Position numbers and translations under genes: made by a program. The notes under the pieces are model-generated. The model did not search any database. It was not told where the DNA came from and saw only the letters and a list, made by a program, of their open reading frames with translations. From Acidovorax sp. T1 (GTDB lineage: Bacteria; Pseudomonadota; Gammaproteobacteria; Burkholderiales; Burkholderiaceae_C), in contig NZ_CP021648.1 in assembly GCF_002176815.1 (NCBI RefSeq), positions 496,001-560,000 of the forward strand: a stretch of DNA of 64,000 nt. Reading direction: 5' to 3'. Below, in pieces: positions 52,007-60,482 of the stretch. Positions within the stretch are counted from its first letter, which is position 1. Each line of letters begins with the position of its first letter.

Positions 52007-53775
52007 GCGGTGAGCCCATCGACGCCGTGACCGCCGCCCGCGCCCGCGGCGCGGTGCCCATGATCGCCGCCTTCGTGCGCGCCTATCCCGGTCGCAGCCT
52101 GGCCGCGCTCGCCGCGGTCTTCGTCGCGGGGCTGCTCGACGGCCTCGGCATGTCGATGCTGCTGTCGATGCTCACGCTCACGACCGCCGACGATCCGGGC
52201 CGCAAGCCCTCCATGCCCGAGCAGGTCGCCACGCGCATCGCCGATGTCCTCGGCCTGCAGCCGACCGCGCCGGTCATGCTCACGCTGGCGATCGCGCTGA
52301 TCGCGCTGCGTGCCGGACTCACGCTGGTGGCCAACAAGCAGGTCGGCTACACGGTGGCGCACATCGCCACCGACCTGCGCCTGGCGCTGATCCGCGCGGT
52401 GATGGGCGCGCGCTGGAGCCATTACCTGCAGCAGTCGGTCGGCCGGCTGTCGAACGCGGTCGCCACCGAGGCGCAGCGTGCCTCCGAAGCCTTCCAGTAC
52501 AGCGCCGAGATGGCGGCGATGCTGCTCAATTCGCTGATCTACATGGGCATCGCGCTGGCGATCTCGTGGCAGGCGGGCGTGGCCACGGCGATTGCCGGCG
52601 GCCTGCTGCTGACGCTGCTGCACACGCTCATCCGCAGCTCGCGCCGCGCGGGTCAGCACCAGACGCAGCTCTTGACCTCGCTGCTGTCGGCCATCGGCGC
52701 GCAGCTGGCCGCGGCCAAGCCGCTCAAGGCGATGGCGCGCGAAGACCACGTCGATGCGCTGCTGTCGGACCAGATGAAGCAGTTGCGCCGCGCGCTGCGC
52801 CGCCAGGTGGTCAGCCGCGAAGCGCTCAGCGCGCTGCAGGACCCGCTGCTCGCCATCATGGTCGGCACCGGCTTCTTCCTGAGCCTGGTGGTGCTGAAGA
52901 TGCCGCTGGCGTCGGTGCTGGTCATGCTCTTCCTGCTGGCGCGGGTGGTGAGCTATCTCTCGAAGACGCAGCGCGCGTACCAGCAGATCGTCGTGCGCGA
53001 GAGCGCCTATTGGGCCCTCATCGACGGCATCGACGCCGCGCATGCGCAGGCCGAGCCGAAGGGCGGCGACCGCACGGCGACGCTGTCCGACGGCATCGCG
53101 TTCGACGGCGTGCGCTTCCGCCACGGCGACGGCCGCCTGGTGCTCGAGGACGCGTCCTTCACCATCCACGCGCGCGAGCTGACCGTTGTCGTCGGCCCCT
53201 CGGGCGCCGGCAAGACCACGATGCTCGACCTGGTGGTCGGCCTGCTGCAGCCGGAGGCCGGCAGCGTGCGCGTCGATGGCGTGCCGATGCCCGAGCTGGC
53301 CCTGCGCCCCTGGCGCCGGCAGATCGGCTACGTGCCGCAGGACTCGGTGCTGGTCAACGAATCCATCGCCTACAACCTCGCGCTGGGCGAGCAGGACCTG
53401 AGTGAGGCCGACCTGCGCGATGCCCTGCGTGCCGCCGATGCGCTCGACTTCGTCGACGCCATGCCCGAGGGCCTGCAGACGCGGGTGGGCGAGGGCGGAT
53501 CGCGCCTGTCCGGCGGCCAGCGCCAACGCCTGGCCATCGCGCGGGCGTTGGTGCACAAGCCCAGCCTGCTGGTGCTCGACGAAGCCACCAGCAGCCTCGA
53601 CGCCGAGGCCCAGGCCGTGGTGATCGACACCGTGCGGCGCCTCAAGGGCTACCTGACCATCCTGGCCGTGGCGCATCAGGGCCTGCTGATCGACGCGGCC
53701 GACCGGATCTACCGGCTGGCCGATGCAGAGGTGAGTCTGGTGCGCGGTCCGCAGGAGCCAGAGGGGGACGCATGA
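52003..53775 (+). CDS. MsbA-like ABC exporter (fused membrane and ATPase domains)
   Basis: This 590-residue half-transporter has an N-terminal six-helix membrane domain (GLLDGLGMSMLLSML, MVGTGFFLSLVVL) followed by an ATPase with Walker A VVGPSGAGKTTM, signature RLSGGQRQRLAI, Walker B LLVLDEATSSLD and H-loop AVAHQG. This is the lipid or polysaccharide exporter type. The ATG overlaps the kinase stop (ATGA). Coupling to a kinase and an acyltransferase implies flipping of a finished lipid across the inner membrane. Confidence 0.9.
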   Translation: MSGEPIDAVTAARARGAVPMIAAFVRAYPGRSLAALAAVFVAGLLDGLGMSMLLSMLTLTTADDPGRKPSMPEQVATRIADVLGLQPTAPVMLTLAIALIALRAGLTLVANKQVGYTVAHIATDLRLALIRAVMGARWSHYLQQSVGRLSNAVATEAQRASEAFQYSAEMAAMLLNSLIYMGIALAISWQAGVATAIAGGLLLTLLHTLIRSSRRAGQHQTQLLTSLLSAIGAQLAAAKPLKAMAREDHVDALLSDQMKQLRRALRRQVVSREALSALQDPLLAIMVGTGFFLSLVVLKMPLASVLVMLFLLARVVSYLSKTQRAYQQIVVRESAYWALIDGIDAAHAQAEPKGGDRTATLSDGIAFDGVRFRHGDGRLVLEDASFTIHARELTVVVGPSGAGKTTMLDLVVGLLQPEAGSVRVDGVPMPELALRPWRRQIGYVPQDSVLVNESIAYNLALGEQDLSEADLRDALRAADALDFVDAMPEGLQTRVGEGGSRLSGGQRQRLAIARALVHKPSLLVLDEATSSLDAEAQAVVIDTVRRLKGYLTILAVAHQGLLIDAADRIYRLADAEVSLVRGPQEPEGDA

Positions 53776-53840
53776 GCGACGCGCCGGGCCGCCCCAAGAA
53801 AGCTCGCACCGCAGTGCGCAGCACGAAGGTACTCCTGTGA
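53772..53840 (+). other. 22-codon micro-ORF linking the ABC exporter and acyltransferase genes
   Basis: An ATG that overlaps the ABC exporter stop (ATGA) begins a 22-residue peptide, MSDAPGRPKKARTAVRSTKV followed by LL, which ends in a TGA overlapping the next GTG start (GTGA). The first bases TGAGCGACGCG are repeated at that GTG start. It could be a coupling device or the relic of a duplicated 5' end. Confidence 0.4.
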
Positions 53841-54784
53841 GCGACGCGGAACGCCCGGTCGACCTCGGCCGCCGCCTGCGGCGCGCCCGCCGTCGCGCGC
53901 TCTTCCTCGGCCTGCGCACGGTGCTGCGCGTGGCTGGCTTCCAGCGCGTGCGCCTGCTCGGCCAACTGACGGGCGCGCTGCAGTACCGGCTGGCCTGGCG
54001 CCAGCGCCGGCGCATCGCGCACGACATGGCCGTGGCGCTCGGCCGCCCGCCCGGCGACCCGTCGATCGCGCCGCTGCTGCGCGAGGCCTACCGCGTGAAC
54101 AACACTGCCGTGCTCGAGATCCTGGCGATGTTCGACCAGCGCCAGGACGAGGACATGCTCATCGCGCGCTGCGAGGTCGACGGCCTCGCGCACCTGCGCA
54201 CCGCCATGGCCGGCGGGCGCGGCGCGATCCTGCTGGCCACGCACATGGGCAATGCGGCGCTGCTTACCATCAAGCTGGCCCGCGCCGGCTGGGGCGTGAG
54301 CGTGGTCTACCGCGAGGCGCGGATGATGTCGGCGGGCCTGCTGCAGAACGGGCTCGAGCAGTACGGCATCGAAGGCATCCTCGCGAACACCGGTCTGCGC
54401 GCCTACGCCCAGATGGTCTCGGCGTTGAAGCAGGGCCGCATCGTCTTCGTCATGATGGACCAGGGCGTGCAGCAGGCCGAGACCGGGCTGATGCAGCGCT
54501 TCCTGGGCAAGGACGCCGCCATGCCGGCCGGCCCCGCGCAACTCGCCCGCGCGGCGCGTGCGCCGCTGCTGCCGGTGACCACGACGGCGGCCGAGCCGGT
54601 CTGGCGCTTCGAGATCCAGCCGCCGGTGCTGTTGGGTCAGGGGTCACTGGCGTCGGATGTCGAGCGCCTGGTTCAGCTCACCGAACAGCAGGTGCGCCAG
54701 CATCCGCAGCTGTGGAGCTGGCATCACCGCCGCTGGCGCAAGCTGCCGCTGGCCACCACGCCGCCGCCCGTCGCGTCTTCCTGA
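53837..54784 (+). CDS. LpxL/HtrB-like lipid acyltransferase with altered active-site motif
   Basis: This 315-residue protein of the lipid A lauroyl-acyltransferase family has a GTG start at 53837. The catalytic box normally reads HxxxxD/E; here it is LATHMGNAALL, so the position expected to be Glu/Asp is Ala. Downstream FVMMDQGVQQAETG is the typical DQ block. The basic N-terminus (RRLRRARRRALFLGL) could associate with the membrane. It is the last gene of the plus-strand lipid operon. Activity is uncertain because of the missing acid residue. Confidence 0.78.
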   Translation: MSDAERPVDLGRRLRRARRRALFLGLRTVLRVAGFQRVRLLGQLTGALQYRLAWRQRRRIAHDMAVALGRPPGDPSIAPLLREAYRVNNTAVLEILAMFDQRQDEDMLIARCEVDGLAHLRTAMAGGRGAILLATHMGNAALLTIKLARAGWGVSVVYREARMMSAGLLQNGLEQYGIEGILANTGLRAYAQMVSALKQGRIVFVMMDQGVQQAETGLMQRFLGKDAAMPAGPAQLARAARAPLLPVTTTAAEPVWRFEIQPPVLLGQGSLASDVERLVQLTEQQVRQHPQLWSWHHRRWRKLPLATTPPPVASS

Positions 54785-54851
54785 CGCGGCCTTCTGACGA
54801 AGCCCCATCGGACTTGCTTTCGGTGAGTTCGACTTGCTGCTGTCATCTAAA

Positions 54852-54877
54852 ATTCAATCATTCGACTATGATTGAAT
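54852..54877 (+). promoter_or_regulatory. palindromic ArsR operator
   Basis: The perfect inverted repeat ATTCAATCAT-TCGACT-ATGATTGAAT ends one base before the arsR start codon (54879). It has the size and AT-rich arms typical of ArsR/SmtB operators, so arsR is likely autorepressed. No Shine-Dalgarno is visible in the same short stretch. Confidence 0.82.
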
Positions 54878-54878
54878 A

Positions 54879-55199
54879 ATGGAAACAAATGAGGCTGTCC
54901 GTGCGCTGGCCGCGCTTGCCCAACCCCTGCGGCTGCAGGTCTTCCGGAGTCTGGTGATCGCCGGCACCGACGGCATGACGCCCGGGGCGCTGGTCGAAGC
55001 CCTCGGTGTCCCCAACACCAGCCTCTCGTTCCACCTCAAGGAGCTGACGCATGCCGGCCTCGTCACGCAGGAGCGCCAGAGCCGCAATCTCATCTACCGC
55101 GCTGCCTTCGACCAGATGAAGGCGCTGCTCGGCTACCTCACGGACAACTGCTGCCAGGGCGAGGCTTGCATGGCCTCGGACGGCTCCCTTCGTTGTTGA
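54879..55199 (+). CDS. arsR: ArsR/SmtB family repressor with C-terminal cysteine site
   Basis: This 106-residue winged-helix repressor has its recognition region at TSLSFHLKELTHAGLV and the wing at QERQSRNLIYRAAF. It lacks the CVC motif in the recognition helix that binds arsenite in E. coli ArsR. Instead, the C-terminus has NCCQGEAC (Cys91, 92, 97) and a final Cys106, like the C-terminal site of the Acidithiobacillus ferrooxidans type. It lies behind a palindromic operator and starts an ars operon with arsC and arsB. Confidence 0.9.
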   Translation: METNEAVRALAALAQPLRLQVFRSLVIAGTDGMTPGALVEALGVPNTSLSFHLKELTHAGLVTQERQSRNLIYRAAFDQMKALLGYLTDNCCQGEACMASDGSLRC

Positions 55200-55222
55200 T
55201 CTCCACCAACCCACCGACCATC

Positions 55223-55720
55223 ATGACCGACACCCTCCACAACGTGCTGTTCATCTGCACCGGCAACTCCGCGCGTTCCATCCTGGCCGAAGGCCTGCTC
55301 AACCAGTTGGGCGGCCGCCGGTTCAAGGCCTTTTCCGCCGGTAGCCATCCCAAGGGCGCCGTGAACCCGCTGGCACTCGAAACGCTGCGCACGCTCCACA
55401 TCGAAGACCGCGGCTACAGCAGCAAGAGCTGGGACGAGTTCGCCAAGGAGGGCGTTGCGCCGATGGACTTCGTGATCACCGTCTGCGACCAGGCCGCGGG
55501 CGAGATGTGCCCGGTGTGGCCCGGCCAGCCGATCACCGCGCACTGGGGCCTGCCAGACCCCGCCGCAGTGGAAGGCACCGAGGAAGAGAAAAGGCGGGCC
55601 TTCATGGACACGGCGGTGACGCTCAAGCGCCGCATCGAGTTCATGCTGTCGCTGCCGATGGACAAGCTGGAGCGCATGGCCATCCAGCATGAAGTGCGCG
55701 AGATCGGGACCCGCCGGTGA
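55223..55720 (+). CDS. arsC: arsenate reductase ArsC (low-molecular-weight phosphatase type)
   Basis: This 165-residue enzyme reduces arsenate to arsenite. It has the LMW-PTPase loop [11 protein letters not shown] (CxxxxxR) near the N-terminus, a further Cys pair in [16 protein letters not shown] for the disulfide relay, and the DP motif in [10 protein letters not shown]. The start MTDTLHN at 55223 is the usual position. The gene is intact, 23 bp after arsR. Its product needs an efflux pump, but the following arsB is truncated. Confidence 0.93.
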   Translation: MTDTLHNVLFICTGNSARSILAEGLLNQLGGRRFKAFSAGSHPKGAVNPLALETLRTLHIEDRGYSSKSWDEFAKEGVAPMDFVITVCDQAAGEMCPVWPGQPITAHWGLPDPAAVEGTEEEKRRAFMDTAVTLKRRIEFMLSLPMDKLERMAIQHEVREIGTRR

Positions 55721-55778
55721 AGATGATCGTCCTGATCCTCCGCACCCACAAGAAACGCGCCGTGTGCGAGCAGCCCCC

Positions 55779-55930
55779 ATGCTGACGGCCATCCTCATTT
55801 TCATCTTCACGCTCGTCCTGGTCATCTGGCAGCCCAGAGGCCTGGGCATCGGCTGGAGCGCGTCGCTGGGCGCCGTGATCGCGCTGATCTTCGGCGTCGT
55901 GCAGCTGGGCGACATCCCGGTGGTCTGGGG
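55779..55930 (+). pseudogene. arsB: arsB, cut by an IS21 insertion
   Basis: Starting at [20 protein letters not shown], the sequence follows ArsB (the arsenite/proton antiporter with 12 helices) through [17 protein letters not shown] and GDIPVVWG. It then runs into the IS21 end TGTTGGCGCC at 55931, after about 50 codons of some 430. The rest of arsB is not found after the element in this window. The product cannot be functional, so arsenite export is lost here unless another copy exists. Confidence 0.88.
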
Positions 55931-56048
55931 TGTTGGCGCCGGCCGAAATTTGACCCACTTGTGAGGGTTGTGCCGGTTCAAATTTGACCCGGGTGTTCAG
56001 CCTACCCTGCTGCTTTTTTAAGCGGTGGGGGAATGAGGATTGATCACC

Positions 56049-57563
56049 ATGGCCATGATTGGCAAGGTCCTGCGGATGCACCACCGCGAGAACAAATCGG
56101 TGCGAGAGATCGCGAGGGCGACGAGCCTGTCGCGCAACACGGTGAGGAAGTACCTGCGCGTGCCGGTGGCGCAGCCACCGAAGTACGTGCGCCGAGCGGC
56201 CTCGACGAAGCTGACGCCGTTCGTCGAGATGGTGAAGATGGCGTTGTTGGCCGACGCGCGTCGCCCGAGGAAGGAGCGGCGAACCGCGCGAGCGCTGCTG
56301 CAGCAGATTGCGGCGGCCGGCTATGAAGGCGGCTACACCCAGCTGACCGACTTCATCCGCGCTTGGAGAGCGCAGCAAGGAGGTGTCGCAGTCGGCAAGG
56401 CATTCGTGCCGCTCGCCTTCGAGCTGGGCGAGGCGTTCCAGTTCGATTGGAGCGATGAGGCGCTGGTGATCGGCGGGATCTACCGCAAGCTGCAGGTTGC
56501 GCACATGAAACTGTGCGCGAGCCGCGCGTTCTTCCTTGTGGCGTATCCGGGCCAGGGGCACGAGATGCTGTTCGATGCCCACACCCGGTCCTTCGCGGCG
56601 CTGGGCGGGGTGGCGCGTCGCGGGATCTACGACAACATGCGCACGGCCGTGGACAAGGTCCACAAGGGCAAGGGCCGCACCGTCAACGCCCGCTTCTCGG
56701 TGATGTGCGCGCACTATCTGTACGACCCCGACTTCTGCAACGTCGCCTCGGGCTGGGAGAAGGGGGTGGTGGAGAAGAACGTGCAGGACAGCCGCCGGCG
56801 CATCTGGATCGACGCGCGTGAGCGGCGCTTCGCCAGCTTCGACGAGCTCAACGCCTGGCTGGGCGAGCGCTGCCGGGCGCTGTGGGAGGAGATCAGGCAT
56901 CCCGAACACAAGCAGTTCAGCGTGGCTGAGGTGCTCGAGCACGAACGGGTGCAGTTGATGCCGATGCCCGCCGCCTTCGACGGCTACGTCGAGGAGGTGG
57001 CACGGGTGAGCAGCACCTGCCTGGTGTCGGTGGCGCGCAATCGCTACTCGGTGCCATGCGAGCTGGCCGGGCAGATGGTCAGTTCGCACCTGTATCCGAC
57101 GCGCGTAACGGTGGTGGCCGGCGACGTGGTCGTGGCCGAGCACGAGCGGCTCACGGACAAGGGCAAGACGCTCTACGACTGGCAGCACTACATTCCGTTG
57201 GTGCAGAGGAAGCCGGGGGCGTTGCGCAATGGAGCGCCGTTCACGGATCTGCCGGAATCATTGCAGCGGCTGCGCCGGGGGCTGTTGCGCGAGAGCGGCG
57301 GCGACCGCCTGATGGCGCGGGTTCTAGCCCTGGTGCCGACGGCGGGACTGGAGGCGGTGCTGGTGGCCGTGGAGTTGGCGTTGGACGGCGCGCCGCCGTC
57401 GGGGCGCGTGAGCGTCGAGCACGTCATCAACGTGCTGGCGCGTCTGAACGCTGCGCCGAGGCCGGCCAACGTGCAAACTTCGCTGCAGGTGCTGACGCCG
57501 CCGATCGCCGATACGGCTCGCTACGACCGGCTGCGCGACATCCAGGAGACCGGCCATGCGTGA
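56049..57563 (+). CDS. istA: IS21 family transposase IstA (copy C)
   Basis: This transposase has about 504 residues. ATG 56049 ([10 protein letters not shown]) is preceded by GAGGAT and matches the start used for copy B; a TTG at 56040 extends the frame. The N-terminal HTH is [18 protein letters not shown]. The DDE core is visible in [17 protein letters not shown] and [11 protein letters not shown]. The C-terminal barrel has [15 protein letters not shown]. It overlaps istB by 8 bp, the same overlap as in copy B. Confidence 0.93.
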   Translation: MAMIGKVLRMHHRENKSVREIARATSLSRNTVRKYLRVPVAQPPKYVRRAASTKLTPFVEMVKMALLADARRPRKERRTARALLQQIAAAGYEGGYTQLTDFIRAWRAQQGGVAVGKAFVPLAFELGEAFQFDWSDEALVIGGIYRKLQVAHMKLCASRAFFLVAYPGQGHEMLFDAHTRSFAALGGVARRGIYDNMRTAVDKVHKGKGRTVNARFSVMCAHYLYDPDFCNVASGWEKGVVEKNVQDSRRRIWIDARERRFASFDELNAWLGERCRALWEEIRHPEHKQFSVAEVLEHERVQLMPMPAAFDGYVEEVARVSSTCLVSVARNRYSVPCELAGQMVSSHLYPTRVTVVAGDVVVAEHERLTDKGKTLYDWQHYIPLVQRKPGALRNGAPFTDLPESLQRLRRGLLRESGGDRLMARVLALVPTAGLEAVLVAVELALDGAPPSGRVSVEHVINVLARLNAAPRPANVQTSLQVLTPPIADTARYDRLRDIQETGHA

Positions 57564-58356
57564 CGTCATTGCCGAACTCAAGGCGCTTCGCCTGCACGGG
57601 ATGGCCGGGACCTGGGCCGATCTGATCGAGCAGAACAATGCCGAGCTGGAGCGATCGCGCTGGCTGGTCGAGCAGATGCTGCGCGCCGAGACGACAGAGC
57701 GCGCCACGCGATCGGTGAGCCACCAGTTGAACGCGGCCAAGTTCCCGGTGCATCGGGATCTTGCGGGGTTCGACTTCGAGGTCTCCCCGGTGGACCGCAA
57801 GCTGGTGGCGCAATTGGCCGAGATGGCCTTCACTGACGAGGCGCACAACGTCGTGTTGGTGGGCGGACCCGGCACCGGAAAAAGCCATCTTGCGACGGCC
57901 ATCGGCGTGGCAGGCATCGTGCAGCATGGCAAGCGCGTGCGCTTCTACTCGACGGTGGACCTGGTCAACGCGCTGGAGCAGGAGAAGGCCCAAGGCAAGG
58001 CGGGTCGCATTGCGGCGAGCATGCTGCGCCTGGATGCGGTCGTCCTGGACGAGATGGGGTACCTGCCCTTCAGCCAGGCCGGAGGGGCGCTGCTGTTCCA
58101 TCTGCTGTCGAAGCTCTACGAGCACACCAGCGTGGTGGTGACGACCAACCTGGACTTCGCCGAGTGGTCCAGCGTGTTCGTAGATCCGAAGATGACCACC
58201 GCGCTGTTGGACCGGCTCACGCATCACTGCCACATCGTGGAGACGGGCAACGACAGCTACCGCATCACGCACGCCACGGCCAACTCGAAGAAACGCATCA
58301 GGGCTCGCGAGCAGGAGCTCAAGGAGGCCAAGGCGCCACCCAACGACCTCACCTGA
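57556..58356 (+). CDS. istB: IS21 family helper ATPase IstB (copy C)
   Basis: This 266-residue ATPase has Walker [10 protein letters not shown] and Walker [14 protein letters not shown]. The start MRDVIAEL overlaps istA. It is related to copy B across its whole length (shared [20 protein letters not shown]) and ends in the same basic [15 protein letters not shown] tail. It is likely functional. Confidence 0.93.
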   Translation: MRDVIAELKALRLHGMAGTWADLIEQNNAELERSRWLVEQMLRAETTERATRSVSHQLNAAKFPVHRDLAGFDFEVSPVDRKLVAQLAEMAFTDEAHNVVLVGGPGTGKSHLATAIGVAGIVQHGKRVRFYSTVDLVNALEQEKAQGKAGRIAASMLRLDAVVLDEMGYLPFSQAGGALLFHLLSKLYEHTSVVVTTNLDFAEWSSVFVDPKMTTALLDRLTHHCHIVETGNDSYRITHATANSKKRIRAREQELKEAKAPPNDLT

Positions 58357-58517
58357 TCAACCGCACGCAGGGACAAGGCGCTGCGGGCTTCGCCCTTCGC
58401 GCCCTATGGGACCGAACATCAACAAGCAAGTGAAAAGGAGGAAAGCGCTACAGTTGTCCACAGCCAGCATCAACGATGCCGGCCTCCGTCCCCGGGTCAA
58501 AGTTCAACCGGCAGGGT

Positions 58518-60125
58518 GGGGGTGCGGATAAAAACTTGGACTGGTTTTATGCCGCAAGTCCAAGGCTCACCCGGTATTCGATGGGGCTGAGAGAGCCAAG
58601 GGAGATCTTGATCCGCTTCTCGTTGTACCAGCGGATGTACGAGTCGACCACTTCAATGAACTGCTCGATGGTCGTGCCCTTCCAGTCCCGAGGATAGAAC
58701 AGTTCGTTTTTGAGGCGACCGAAGAAGCCTTCGCAAGCCGCATTGTCCGGAGAACAGGCCTTGCGGGACATCGAGCGGATGAGGTTGGCATCGCTCATTC
58801 TTGATAGCCAGCCTGGCCAGCGATAGTGGCCGCCGCGGTCGGAGTGGACCACAGGCCGGTCAGCGGTGTCCGTCACCGTCTCGATGGCTGCATCCAGCAT
58901 GGTATTGACCAGCTCAGCGTCGGGGCTCGTGCCAATGGTCCAGCTCACCACCATGCCGTCGAAGCAATCGATGATCGGCGACAGGTAAACCTTGCCGGCG
59001 GGGATCTGGAACTCTGTGATGTCCGTGAGCCACTTCTCATTGGGTGCCGCAGCCTGGAAGTCGCGGTTGATGATGTTCTCTGGTGCTGGACTGATCTCCC
59101 CCAGGTACGAGGCGTATCTGCGCTTCTTGTGCATTGGAACAACCAGGCGCTCCTGCTTCATCAGCCGCTGCACCACCTTCTCCGAGATGTTGACCTGCTG
59201 CCTGGTCAGCGAGGCCTGTAGCCTGCGGTAGCCGTAGCAACGGTGGTTCGACTCGAAGATCTCGGTGATGGACTGACGCACTTGGAGGTACTTGTCACCC
59301 ACCGCTGCGCGGGCCCGATGGTAGAAGTACGAGCTACGTGCAAGACCCAACTGTCCAAGGAGCTCTGGCAAGTCATAGTGCTCCTTGAGGGCGTCAATCA
59401 GCAGTGTCTTCTCCCGGTTGGACAGGAGCTGCAGATCGACGCCCAGGCCTTTTTTTAACAGTTCATTGGCCTTGTTCAAGAGGTCCTGCTCAAGGCGCAG
59501 TTGCCTGACTTCGCGGCGCAACGCATCAACCTCGCGCTCGAGCTCGTCGCGCTCTTGAGCCCGTGGGGACTGATTGGTGTGTTTCATGGATGCGGGTGCC
59601 TCACGTCCCAGAAGCTGGTTCTTCCAGTTGTACAACGTTGGCCGGCACACGCCGAGCTTGTCAGCCACTGCCTGCGCACTTTCCTGCCGAGTGCAAAGCT
59701 CCATCACTCCCGCTTGCTTCAAGGACTCGGGATACCTTCGTTGGCCCACACTGCCAACGACAGCCCTCCTGGCCTCAGGGAATGCCTCACGCACCCACTT
59801 GGTAAGCGTCCCACGACCGGGGTAGCCCAGCGCCCTCATGGTGGCCGCGATACACCGGTCATGGGTGAGGTAGTGCTCGATGGCTGCAGTCTTCTGCGCC
59901 TGCGAGAACTTCGGTTTACGGCCTGCGTAGCCAGCGGACAAGTCGAGCTTGAATTGGTACTCGTTGTACCAACCCTTCAAAGAATTCTTCGTCGGATAGC
60001 CCAGCTGCCGTATGGTGGGCCTGACGCGCTTGCCCAGCTTGATGTAGAGCTCAACGGCTCGGATTCGATCTTCGTAGGAATACATGAACTACCTCCTGGT
60101 AGTCCAAGTTTTCGTCCGCACCCCC
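58518..60125 (-). mobile_element. IS3-family insertion sequence, copy 2
   Basis: This is the same 1608-bp element as copy 1, with the same ends (58518-58541 and 60102-60125). The 3-bp target duplication is ggt (58515-58517 and 60126-60128). It is inserted in the istB-distal terminal region of IS21 copy C, the position equivalent to that of copy 1. The half containing the transposase N-terminus (59581-60120) appears identical to copy 1; the half with the catalytic core differs more. Confidence 0.95.
58547..60085 (-). CDS. IS3 family transposase, single-frame OrfAB (copy 2)
   Basis: This 512-residue protein has the same length as the copy at 3047-4585. Catalytic residues WLTDITEF, VVHSDRGGHY and CEGFFGRLKNEL are intact. 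The N-terminal 165 residues are identical to copy 1. Substitutions cluster between about residues 175 and 330, for example EVDALRREVRQLR and LVVPMHKKRRYASYL. It is probably active. Confidence 0.93.
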   Translation of the reverse strand: MYSYEDRIRAVELYIKLGKRVRPTIRQLGYPTKNSLKGWYNEYQFKLDLSAGYAGRKPKFSQAQKTAAIEHYLTHDRCIAATMRALGYPGRGTLTKWVREAFPEARRAVVGSVGQRRYPESLKQAGVMELCTRQESAQAVADKLGVCRPTLYNWKNQLLGREAPASMKHTNQSPRAQERDELEREVDALRREVRQLRLEQDLLNKANELLKKGLGVDLQLLSNREKTLLIDALKEHYDLPELLGQLGLARSSYFYHRARAAVGDKYLQVRQSITEIFESNHRCYGYRRLQASLTRQQVNISEKVVQRLMKQERLVVPMHKKRRYASYLGEISPAPENIINRDFQAAAPNEKWLTDITEFQIPAGKVYLSPIIDCFDGMVVSWTIGTSPDAELVNTMLDAAIETVTDTADRPVVHSDRGGHYRWPGWLSRMSDANLIRSMSRKACSPDNAACEGFFGRLKNELFYPRDWKGTTIEQFIEVVDSYIRWYNEKRIKISLGSLSPIEYRVSLGLAA

Positions 60126-60482
60126 GGTGGGTTAGGTTTGCGTGGAAATCTGCAAGAAGCGGACCGTTCATGCGCCTGCGGCTCGAATAAAGCCAGTCCC
60201 CCAGACTGCGTCCTATATCGCATGTGGTGAGTTAGACCATTGGCACGAGCCCAGATGCTGAGCCGGTCAACACCATGCTGGATGCAGCCAAAGAGACGGT
60301 GGCGGAAACAGCGACCGACCAGTGGCCCGACCAACTTAACTCATTCTGAGGTGAATTCGATTTTTTGCTTCGCTAATTCGCAATGTCATCGTTGGAGTCA
60401 TCAGGCCCCTCCCAGCGCAAGTCCAACTTGCCCGGCCTAACAAATGCTTGCTGACGTAATTGTGGAGGTAAAAGTGATTTCT
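60126..60482. other. gap with an IS3 transposase remnant
   Basis: At about 60238-60325 the plus strand encodes VNTMLDAAKETV followed by ATDQW, matching VNTMLDAAIETVTDTAD of the IS3 transposase core; it is a diverged fragment in opposite orientation to the adjacent copy. The first 25 bp after the IS3 may contain a degenerate IS21 outer end. The rest shows no gene; it may include the end of the Tn554-like element. Confidence 0.5.

Larger units (their letters stand above)
55931..58517 (+). mobile_element. IS21-family insertion sequence (copy C), istB-distal end interrupted by IS3
   Basis: The left end is TGTTGGCGCCGGCCGAAATT at 55931, with an inner copy near 55972-55991. On the right, the inner repeat GGGTCAAAGTTCAACCGGCA lies at about 58494-58513. 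Then come GGT and an IS3 element. The sequence after that IS3 (from 60126: GGTGGGTTAGGTTT) matches the expected outer repeat only in its first bases, so the true right end is unresolved or lost. istA and istB are intact. Confidence 0.85.
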
